NCBI GenBank assembly: GCA_037693485.1
Contig: CM075351.1
Coordinates: forward strand, 157,794,501-157,858,500
From: Kitagawia praeruptora
Taxonomy: Eukaryota > Streptophyta > Magnoliopsida > Apiales > Apiaceae
Reading direction: 5' to 3'
Length of the DNA stretch: 64,000 bases
Position numbers and translations under genes: made by a program. The notes under the pieces were generated by a model, which searched no databases, was not told the DNA's origin, and saw nothing but the letters and a program-made list of their open reading frames with translations. The number at the start of each line of letters is the position of its first letter. Within the stretch, counting starts at the first letter, position 1. Of this stretch, positions 54,924 to 64,000 are shown one piece after another.

Positions 54924-55271
54924 TGTTGAGATATAAGTTGCTGGACTACTTGCTTACTTGCCTTGCTCTGCTGGAGCTTTGCTGGACTGCAGTGTGTACA
55001 GCTGGACTTTCACATCAGATTTTGTTATTAGTTTGTTAGAATTGTCACATTCATATAGCTAGCATTAGTGTAGTATAAATATAGATCTTATGCTTTCATT
55101 TCCAGTTAGTTAATTCACAATGTAATCACTTTAGTTTTCTTTCTCTCTAATCATTCTCTCTCAAGAGAGAATGAAAACAATTGTTCTGTAAATACAGTTT
55201 TATCAATGATGATTCAGCTCAGTTTATACATTCATTTCTTGTTGATTACTACTTATCTACGAATTGTAAGA
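54924..55271 (+). repeat. F3 3' LTR
   Basis: 348 bp, ends GAATTGTAAGA and passes at once into the truncated C1 LTR of copy D. Confidence 0.88.
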
Positions 55272-55653
55272 CAAACTCAAACGCCATTGATGAGGAATAA
55301 ACTGAGTATACAATTGCTGTGAAGAAGAGAAATCAATCTATACAAATCTTGCTAACTCATTGTTATGACTACTCTTCTCTCTACTTTAACTGTCTATTTA
55401 TACAAAGTTTGTTACAGAAAATATCTATAATAGAATGTAACAGATTGTGGTGTAGAATGTAGAGTGCACGTCCAGCTGGCACTAACTAACTTGACAGTAA
55501 CTTGATGCTTGCATTGGCTGAGCCTTGACAGCAACTTTGCATCTTGACAGCAACTTTGCATCTTGAGCCTTGACAGCAACTTTGCATCTTGACAGCAACT
55601 TTGCATCTTAACAGCAACTTTGGCTGTAACTAGTTTGCTGAGATAAACCAATA
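55272..55653 (-). repeat. C1 3' LTR of copy D, truncated
   Basis: 382 of 411 bp remain; the TATTGG start and the U3 repeats are intact. Confidence 0.9.
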
Positions 55654-55662
55654 CCCCCCCCT

Positions 55663-58600
55663 CAAGCTTGGAGATGGAGAAGCAGATGTTAGTATAGGCT
55701 TCGACATTCCTAGCTTGGATATCAGATCACGAAAATGTGGAGCAGGTAACACCTTGGTTAGAATGTCAGCTAACTGATGAGTAGTAGGCAAATAAGATAA
55801 TTGGAGAAGACCTTCAAGAACCTTGTCTCATGTAAAATGGCAGTCAAGTTCTATGTGTTTCGTTCGTTCATGAAAAACAGGGTTCTTGGCAATATGTAAG
55901 GCAGATTGGTTATCACAGTGTAAAGTAACTGGTTTAAGAGAAGAAACACCAAGTTCTTCTAGTAAACGAACAAGCCAAGTGACTTCAGATGCTGCAGAAG
56001 CCATGGCACGGTATTCTGCCTCAGATGAAGATCGTGAAACAGTTGATTGTTTCTTAGACTTCCAGGAAATGGGAGAATTACCCAAGAGCATAATATAACC
56101 AGTGACTGACTTTCTAGTATCTATACAAGATGCCCAATCAGAGTATGAAAAAGCCTGAAGTGTGAGTTTATCAGTAGCACAGAGAAGAATACCTTGGCCA
56201 ATTGTATGAGAAATATACCTTAAAGTATGACACAAAGCCTCATAGTATGGAATACGAGGTTGTTGCATATATTGGCTTAAAGTTTGAACAGCATATGAAA
56301 GATCTGGTCGTGTGTTAGTGAGATAATTCAGTTTTCCCACAAGCGAACGGTAGTGATCAGGGTGAGGGTATAAAGAACCTGATGTAGATGACAATTTGAG
56401 CTGTAATGGAAGAGGAGTTACTGCAGATTTAGATAGATCACAATCACAATCCTTGAGAATATCAGCAGTAAACTTCTTTTGACTAAGCAAAATGCCATTA
56501 GTAACATATCCCACCTCAATGCCTAGAAAATAATGAAGTAAGCCCAGATCTTTAATACCAAAAGTATGATCTAAATGAGATTTAAGATGCTCAATTTCAG
56601 TGGGAAAATCTCCAGTAACAATAATATCATCAACGTACACAGCAACAATAGTAATGTTACTGGGAGACTTTTTAATAAACAAACTATAGTCGTTCTTTGA
56701 TTGACAGTATCCCAGAGAAATAAGTTCACCAACAAGTTTCTCAAACCAAGTTCGTGAGGCCTGTTTCAGTCCATATAGAGATTTTCGTAGTCTACAAACT
56801 TGATTTGGTTTATGAGAGATACCAGGAGGAACCTTCATATAGACTTCTTCAGAAAGATCTCCGTGCAAAAACGCGTTGTTAACATCCAGTTGGAATAATG
56901 GCCACTGTCGACTGGCTGCCAATGCAATTAAACAACGAACTGAGCTCATTTTAATAACAGGAGAAAAAGTATCTTCATAATCGATGCCATATTGCTGAGT
57001 GAAACCTTTGGCAACAAGACGTGCTTTGCAACGTTCAAGTGTACCATCTGCATGAAGTTTAGTTTTATAAACCCATTTACAAGATATGGCTTTCTTCCTT
57101 GGGGGTAAATCAACAAGATCCCAAGTCTTATTATCAGTAAGAGCTTGGATTTCTTTTGACATTGCTTCTGACCATAATGGTTGAGAAGCTGCTTCAGTAT
57201 AACTAGTAGGCTCAATCAAAGATTGATGATGAGAAATAAAAGCCTTGTGATAATCAGGCATATGATCATATTGTACCAAATTACACCAATGTGGAGTAGA
57301 TGGTAAAGCAGCAAGATTACAATGATAAGAATTAAGATAAGACGGTGGTTTTTTAGGACGAGTAGAATGTCTTGGAACTATGATGTCTTCTGAAGAAGAG
57401 GTTGAACTAGTTTGAGGTGTAATTTGAGGTGTAGTTTGAGGTGTAGTTTGAGGTGTAGTGTGGGATGTAGAAGAAGAAGTAGAAGTAGCAGGAGATGAAG
57501 TATGTGAAACATTATCAGTCTGAGCTGAAGTAATATCTTCTGTAAAAGTTGGTAGGAAAGTAGAAGTAACATATTGATTCTTTGTTAAGGACAATTGAGA
57601 AAGCATTTGATATGGAAAATGATGTTCATAAAAAATTATATCTCGAGAAATAAGAATTTCTGAAGTGGTTAAATCTAGGACTTTATAAGCCTTTTGATTA
57701 GCAGGATAGCCTATGAAAACACAGGGTTTTGCACGAGGTGAAAATTTAGAACGATTGACTTTCAATGTCGAAATGTAGCATAAACAACCATATACTCTAA
57801 GATTTTCCAAACTTGGTTTGATATTATATAGTTTGAAGAACGGAGTGTGAAATGAAATACTTTTCAGTGGCATACGATTAATGAGATAGGTAGCACAGAG
57901 AATAGACTCACCCCAGAAATGATCAGGTAATTTCGAATGGAAATGAAGAGCTCGAGCTGTTTCTAAAAGATGACGATGTTTGCGTTCTACAACTCCGTTT
58001 TGCTGAGGAGTATAACTGCAACTTGTCTGATGGATAATACCCTTAGATTGAAAAAATGACTTTAAAAAACCTTTTGTAAATTCTTTAGCATTATCTGAAC
58101 GTATGCTAAGAACATTGGTAGACAATTGCTTTTCAGCATAAAGAATAAAAGAAGACACCACTGCAGGGACCTCTGATTTATACTTGATCAAACGAACCCA
58201 TGTATACCGACTGAAATCGTCTACAATGGTAAAAAATTGATTACATTTGTTATGATTCAAGGTTTTATACGGCCCCCATACATCCACATGTAAGAGCTGT
58301 AAAACAGAAGTAGTTTTAATACTACTTATAGGAAAAACATTTCGAGTTTTCTTTGCCATAGGACAAATTTGACAAATCGTTTCTGCAACATCATCTTTAA
58401 CAATACATGAAGGTCTAAGTAGCTTCAATTGAGAGAAAGGCAAATGACCCATTCGCAAATGCCAGAGTTTGGATTCAGTAGATATGCTGAGATGAGCAGC
58501 TTGAGAATGAAAGAAATTAGCACCAGGAAGTGAGCCTTTATGAGGAACAGTGTAGAGCCCTTTGTGCAATTCACCAAGAAGAAGAGGAGGCAATTTCTGA

Positions 58601-59557
58601 AAGTGGTCCTGAAGTTTACATTGAGTAGCAGAAAAAATTATGTTAGATTGCATGTCTTGACAAAGCTTGTGAACAGACAATAACATGTACTGAAAAGCAG
58701 GTACATGTAACACATTTGTCGGAGTAATGGTATCATTTAAAAGAACTGTTCCAATATGTAGGACTGAAATTTTGCTGCCATCTGGTATAGTAATAGAATT
58801 ATTAGTATCTGGAACCTCTTTAAAAGAGATAAAATCTGTCAAGTTTGGGCTGATGTGGTCAGTAGCACCACTATCCAAGAACCATTCCTGATTAAAAGAT
58901 GACATGAGACACACTTTACCTGCAAGTAAAGCATGTCCAGAAGTTTGATCCTGATTGTGATTAGATTCAACCAATTTCTGTTTGGCTAGCAAGTCAATCA
59001 GTTGGTTATACTGATCATTTGAGAGTGAAGACATGGAAGTTGTTTGATCATTAAAATCATCAACATTGTTATCATCCATGGTATTAGAATTCTGAGATAA
59101 AGCTGCAACTCTGGAAACTCTGTTGCTTTTGAAACCAGGTGGAAAACCATGAATTTTGAAGCATCTCTCAATGCTATGTCCACTCATCTTGCAATGAGTA
59201 CATTAGTAGTTGTTTTTAGGCTTCCTGTAATCATTTCCATCATTTCCATTTCCAGCATTAAACTGAGTCTGAGATCTCTGAACTTGAAATCTGTTTCCTT
59301 GAGTCTGAAACCTGTTTCCTTGTGAATTTGCATCTGAAAATCTCCTTCTGTCTGCAACAAATGCCAGATTATCATTTTGAGAAACATTTTGAGCCTGAGA
59401 CATATCCTTGTGATTTTCTTCTTATGCAACCAATCTATAAGCTTGAGTAACATTTAACAGAGGTGTCATCATCAAGATACTCCCTCTAACTGCAGAAAAC
59501 CTGTCATTCAGTTTCATCAAGAATTGAAGCACACGTTTCTCCTGTTGCATTTTCTGA
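55663..59557 (-). pseudogene. C1 copia gag-pol, copy D (best-preserved pol of the family)
   Basis: From the zinc knuckle on (MSGHSIERC, 59187) the frame is open for 1119 codons: protease, integrase (LLHVDVWGP, IRSDNAKEF, QQNGVVERKHRHLLE), RT with DLPPRKKAISCKW and YVDDIIV, and most of RNase H. CGA to TGA at 55828-55830 (DCHFT, stop) removes the last 60 or so residues. Upstream, TAC to TAA before the knuckle (NNY, stop, CTHC; near 59203) and CAA to TAA in gag (LVA, stop, EENHKD; near 59423) add two more stops. No frameshift is seen in the 1119-codon block. The Pro-Gln linker has one extra TTPQ-type unit. Confidence 0.92.
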
Positions 59558-59594
59558 ATCACCTTACATATACATCAATCGTAAGGAAACAATC
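59558..59594. other. Short spacer between copy D and the chromovirus LTR
   Basis: 37 bp including an inverted repeat CCTTAC...GTAAGG. The last five bases, CAATC, would be the target duplication if the LTR border at 59595 is right. Confidence 0.4.
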
Positions 59595-62500
59595 TGTGAC
59601 GCCCCCAAATCTGAGGTCAAAGATTCAGGTCGTCACATCATAATCCAACCATGTCATACCTGTATTAACTTTACAACTCAACAATACATCCATCCATACC
59701 TCAATCTTACACACAATCAAGTTAGAGCCTCAGAAACGATAACCAAAAGTAACACTAAATATTACAATTCATCTGTATAATCCAGTCTTACGCAATTCCA
59801 CTTATACAACTACACTTGAAGACAAGTCTTACTATTACAGTTGAAAACCTATCAGACTACTCTGTAGTATTTATCAGGGACTAAATCATCTCCGGGTAAT
59901 TCTTCTACTCCTCTTCTGCTGGTGCGGAGTTAATCGGCCAAATTCTTCCCTCTCTGAAAAGTTTTTATAAAGCAAGAATGAGCTACATAATGCTCAGCAA
60001 GTTCACTATTTTGTAAAATAATAATGTGGTTTATTTCGAAAACATTCCCAACTATATGGGTACATATCTCAGATTTCAAAGCATAATTGGACAATATATG
60101 TGCCCGAGTTTGAATAAAACATTTATACTCACTAAGGAGTTTTAGGGTAACATATGAACCCCTTATAAGGTTCCCATTTCAATATATCTTAAGTTTGAAA
60201 ATATATACATATGAGTATATCATTTTCGGCAAAACACTCTACGATTAACATACTGTACAGGGAATACATCATTGCAAACCTCTTTCCTTCCATTAGCTTA
60301 GAAGGTTTCTCATACAAAAACATTTCATTCTTAGAAACAATTGCAAGAGTGCACTAACACGTGCCAATCTTTATAGAGAATCTTGCAGTTCTAGATACTG
60401 TACGATGTCAATATTTTCTCATCAAAAACCACACTATCGGCAACTTGGCACTTAGGCCCAAGAAGCAGTGTTTGAGTATTTTTCCAAAGTGGAGGATGGG
60501 ACTGGAAGAAAACATAAAAACCTGACAAGGATTGACGATGATCAGTCGCCACATCCAAGTCCAATAATCCGCGGGTCTTCTCTACTAGTAGAAGGATAGA
60601 AACTACATCCGTAACTACCCTTGGGTGAAAACTACATCCGTAATCACCCTCGATGAAAACTACATCCGTAATCATCCTTCGGCAACACCTGGGCCGGAAT
60701 AATAATTGATGGACCGCCTGGCTCACGGCCGCTTACACATCCCGGGAATCGTTCGTCAACGATTCCCACACCTGCCAGAGTCCCTTTTCTTTTTCTTTTA
60801 AAAACTTGATTTTGATTGAAAACAGAGTAGTTGTGGTTCGACATCAGTCGACCGATAATTCTTGAAATCATACAAGAAGCAGAACCTGACCGGGGGTTTT
60901 CGAAAATGTTTTGAGTTCGAAAAAGTTCGAGTTTGAAAGTATTAAAAGGTATCTTGGATTAACTTTGTTTTTAAAATAGTGAACAATAATTATTAATGAT
61001 ATTTTAAGATTTAATATTAATAATTAATAAAATAATTATTTAATAAAATAAACTTTTAATCCAAGATAGGGTTTCGAGTATTTACGAAGATATGAATATA
61101 ATACTTGAGTATATGATACTTCCCGAATGACCCTTCGGGCTTTCGCAATCTAGATACGATATAATAATATACCGCTCCCCGGTCAATAGGTATATACACG
61201 GACCGCTACGACCTCTATTGCTAGAGTCGTTGTCCGAAGAAAACATTTTAATCTAAGTTCAAGGGGTACAAGCATATATGTACTTATACAATCTCAATTG
61301 CATCAATATTTCGATAAACATAGCATTTGATATAATTGAAAACTACAAACACAACAGTGAAAATCCTTGTATATGTATAAGTTTTGAAAAGTAAACTTGC
61401 CTTGGTTTGGTTGGGGTGGTCGAGCGTGCGGAGTGGAACGATCTATACATAAACAATAATCGTTCGTTAGCACCTTAACAATTTCTTTCTAATTACGGGG
61501 TTTTAAGGGGGTACGAAATTAACTTAACGACTTCGTCTTATGACTCCCTAGCCCCACTATAGGTCCATGTCATCACTCATTTACGCTCGTCACTTACTCG
61601 ACTTAATTTAGTTACCACGTTCGAACCATAACCATTAACCCTAGAATAATGTTCCACTAATCGACCTTTTTCCATTGCGCGAATTTTACTCTAGCATTTT
61701 TATAAAATCCAAAAATTCATATTTTAATCCAATTCTTTTTGGGTAGCCTTCCCCACTGTATTTCATAGCTTCTCTAATTTTTCCATGATCCCAAATAATT
61801 TTTAAGGTGTTTAAACAAGGTTCACAAGGGGGTCACTTTATGCAGTCCATAGTCCAGAAACAAAATTCACTCCTCCGGCCATAACTAAAAATCCACACAT
61901 CACCTAGCTATGAATCTTACATATCCAGAAACTACATTCAATTATCTTTCCATCAATATAAGGTAGGACATCAGGGGACATCATTTGGGTGTTCAAAATC
62001 GTGCCACAACACAGGTCAAAGTTCCTGGATAAAATCAGCAAGCTCAAATCACTTAGATCAACCATTTATCATGCTTCCATAACATAAACACCACCTAAAA
62101 CACTTAGATCATGACTCATAACACTCATGGAGATATATATGTTCACCATAGTCATAAAATTCACAATCTCAACATCAAACTCAAGATCCATGCTATCCAT
62201 CACATATACATTCAAGATAAGCCCTAAAATACATGGATCTACTACCATATTATATGAACAACACTTATCCAAGGGTGGGTTGAGATTTCATACCTTCTTG
62301 AGCTCCTAGAGACCTGGTATAAACTTTACACAACTTAGAAACACCTTAGATGGCCTCTTACAACACTCACAATGCAAGATCTAAAAGAAAATCAAACATG
62401 GTTACTATTCACCCAATCTTTAACAATTTGTAACTTGAAATTGGATGGATGAAATGGAGTGAAATTGCTAGCATACCTTGCTTAGATGATGTAGATGACC

Positions 62501-63256
62501 TAGGAATTATGGTGTGAATTATGAGTGATGGGAAAGGGGGAAAGAAGAATTTTTCTTCTTCACTTCAAAGCTTGGCCGAGAGCTTTAAGCAAGGGGGGGG
62601 GAGAGAGTTTTTGTGTTTGATATTTTGTGGTGTGTGTTGGTTGAATAATTGTGGTTAAAGTGTTGGGTGATACATATAATTGTATGTATTGGCATGGTAC
62701 AAGCCTAGGTATGGCTACAAGCATGGCTCTTGTACTTCTTGTCCCCTCCTTTTTCAAAAAGCAAGTAACCAAGCACTATTCATCTTCCAATGGCTAACTA
62801 GTTTGCTTGATTTCTAACTACTTGGTTGCATGGGCTTGCATGCAATACTACTACTTGTAATATTATTCTCCCACCAATGCTTATTATCTAATCTTTAATT
62901 CGTATCGTATCTTAATTAATCTCTCGTAATAATATTTTGTCGCGTAGAGATTTCCCTTATAATTCCTTAAGTACTAATTGTGTAAATTCCTCTAATGTCC
63001 ATAATTCCTTGTCATGATCCTTAATAAGTCTTGTAACACTCTAATCATTCTCAAATTCCAAGTTTTATAAATCTCACTAACAATAAGACTCTTGCCTTCA
63101 CAATCTCCCTTTTTATCTTACATGGTGAATGCAATAACACAGTTTCTCAGACAATCAATTCTATTAATCAACAGGGGTGACCAGAAAGGTTCCAAATTGA
63201 CATTGCCACAAGATATTAAATAAAATAAAATATTACCAAAAATTAGGGTTCTTACA
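59595..63256 (-). repeat. Probable 3.66-kb 3' LTR of the chromovirus
   Basis: Plus-strand ends TGTGACGCCCCC...TTCTTACA. No coding frame of note in 3.7 kb, as expected of an LTR. The right border is firm because of the adjacent polypurine tract; the left border is inferred from the terminal TG and the change from copia sequence. The other LTR is outside the window. Confidence 0.68.
60600..60682. repeat. Three tandem 28-29-bp repeats in the chromovirus LTR
   Basis: AAACTACATCCGTAA recurs at 60600, 60629 and 60657 with similar following bases. Confidence 0.8.
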
Positions 63257-63289
63257 GCCTCCCCTCCTTAAAAGGATTCCGTCCCGGAA

Positions 63290-64000
63290 TCAGGTTGAAA
63301 ACAGTTGGGGGTGCTTTTCACGCATTGCGCTTTCTAGTTCCCATGTTGATTCTTCGACATTCTGGTTCCTCCACAAGACTCTCACTAGTTTGACAACCTT
63401 ATTCCTCAGCACCTGTTCCTTTCTATCCATAATTTCTACGGGTTGCTCCACATATGTTAAGTCTGGTCGCAGATCCACTTGATCATGTTCTATCACATGT
63501 CGGAAGTCGGTATGATAGGGTCGTAGCATGGATACATGGAACACATTATGTACTTGCTGCAAGCTTGGAGGTAAAGCCAATTCATAGGCTAACTTTCCAA
63601 CTCGTTTCAAGATCTCAAAAGGTCCAATAATTCTCGGGCTTAGTTTCCCTTTCTTACCAAATCTCATCAATCCCTTCCACGGTGACACTTTTAACATCAC
63701 AAACTCTCCTACCTCATATTCCTTATCCTTGCGGGACTGGTCCGCATACTTCTTCTGTCTGACTTGGGCCGCTACCAGCCATCCTCTTATGAGTTCAATA
63801 GTTTCTCTTGTCTGTTGGACCAGTTCAGGCCCTAATATCTTCCGTTCTCCAACTTCTGCCCAACACAAGGGAGACCGACATCTTCGTCCGTACAAAGCTT
63901 CATATGAGGGCATTCCTATACTCGCATGGTAACTGTTGTTGTAGGAAAATTCGATCAACGGCAAGTGGTCATCCCAACTTCCCTTAAAATCGATGGCACA
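63290..64000 (-). CDS. Chromovirus integrase C-terminus with chromodomain (partial)
   Basis: Open frame from the window edge to TGA/TAA-type stop at 63290, 236 codons seen. It begins CAIDFKGSWDDHLPLIEFSY, the end of the integrase core (W-DHLPLIEFSYNNSYHASI). The GPY/F-type module follows (VSPWKGLMRFGKKGKLSPRI, GPFEILKRVGKLAYELALP), then VFHVSMLRPY. The last 55 or so residues form the chromodomain (VEQPVEIMDRKEQVLRNK, VLWRNQNVEESTWELESAM). Chromodomains steer integration towards marked chromatin. The order is standard for Tekay/Del elements. No damage is seen in this part; protease and RT lie beyond the window. Confidence 0.93.
   Translation of the reverse strand, partial: CAIDFKGSWDDHLPLIEFSYNNSYHASIGMPSYEALYGRRCRSPLCWAEVGERKILGPELVQQTRETIELIRGWLVAAQVRQKKYADQSRKDKEYEVGEFVMLKVSPWKGLMRFGKKGKLSPRIIGPFEILKRVGKLAYELALPPSLQQVHNVFHVSMLRPYHTDFRHVIEHDQVDLRPDLTYVEQPVEIMDRKEQVLRNKVVKLVRVLWRNQNVEESTWELESAMREKHPQLFST

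Larger units (their letters stand above)
51312..55271 (+). mobile_element. Elements F2 and F3: tandem non-autonomous LTR elements sharing a middle LTR
   Basis: Order: LTR 51312-51660, interior 51661-53121, LTR 53122-53456, interior 53457-54923, LTR 54924-55271. Primer sites TGGTATCAGAGC at 51661 and 53457; polypurine tracts CAACTTGAGGGGGGA and CAACTTGGGGGGGGA before the second and third LTRs. Each LTR starts TTGAGATATAAG (TG-initial in the second and third) and ends GAATTGTAAGA. The middle LTR lacks about 13 bp. The interiors have no retrotransposon proteins. Confidence 0.88.
55272..59557 (-). mobile_element. C1 copia copy D, inverted and truncated at both ends
   Basis: The 3' LTR (55272-55653) lacks its last 29 or so bases where it meets the F3 LTR. 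The polypurine tract is at 55654-55662. Gag-pol follows to about 59557, where the sequence stops matching other copies inside gag (at IQKMQQE). The 5' LTR, leader and gag N-terminus are lost. Confidence 0.9.
59595..64000 (-). mobile_element. Ty3-gypsy chromovirus (Tekay/Del type), 3' part, runs off the window
   Basis: On the minus strand the integrase C-terminus is followed by a stop, about 14 bp, a polypurine tract (TTTTAAGGAGGGGAGGC, 63257-63273) and an LTR starting TGTAAGAACCC. The LTR probably ends at TGTGACGCC on the plus strand (59595). Long LTRs and a chromodomain are typical of Tekay/Del. The element is inserted next to copy D. Confidence 0.82.

Overview
The window is nuclear DNA of a flowering plant. 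It has Ty1-copia and Ty3-gypsy LTR retrotransposons with tRNA-iMet primer sites (TGGTATCAGAGC), CACTA transposons, MITE-like elements, a TRIM, and fragments of plant genes with GT-AG introns. The AT-rich composition and the element types suggest a eudicot, possibly an asterid; that placement is an inference. No complete host gene is visible. The host-derived sequence consists of an RPA70-like gene missing its 5' part (about 14.5-15.35 kb) and gene pieces carried inside transposons.

Layout. 1-1447: 5' end of a minus-strand copia element (candidate LTR, primer site, gag-protease). 1468-6172: CACTA transposon with TSD AAT carrying fragments of several host genes on both strands. 6604-6922: Stowaway-like MITE. 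7060-13746: Tat/Retand-like Ty3-gypsy element with two 517-bp LTRs, TSD ATAAT, a gag-protease-RT ORF broken by one stop, a deletion that removed integrase and fused the RNase H region to an antisense ORF, and a 78-bp tandem array. 14518-15350: RPA70-like 3' exons. 15516-15844: complete TRIM with 80-bp LTRs inserted beside another copia primer site.

16688-59557 is a retrotransposon cluster built mainly from one copia family, called C1 here. Its LTRs are 411 bp and end TA...TA instead of TG...CA. Copies A and B are in tandem and share one LTR. Copy B is split by a 14.4-kb SIRE/Maximus-like copia element (24267-38630, TSD CTAAA), which is itself split by a second CACTA element (26599-30215, TSD ATA): a three-level nest. 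Copy C (45687-51311) is complete in structure but mutated. Copy D (55272-59557) is inverted and truncated at both ends. Between them are copies of a small non-autonomous LTR family (F: 348-bp LTRs, about 1.47-kb interior) and a related chimeric element (E). All three F interiors carry the same short antisense ORF and a second polypurine-tract/LTR-start motif.

59595-64000: 3' part of a minus-strand chromovirus (Tekay/Del type) with a probable 3.66-kb LTR and a chromodomain integrase.

Most gag-pol frames carry stops or frameshifts. The SIRE-like element is the best preserved: its gag-pol frame is open on both sides of the CACTA insertion, its LTRs differ at 3 of 732 positions, and its extra 3' ORF has one stop. 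The polyproteins supply capsid (Gag), protease, integrase and reverse transcriptase/RNase H for copying through RNA. The small E, F and TRIM elements lack them and would depend on enzymes made elsewhere.
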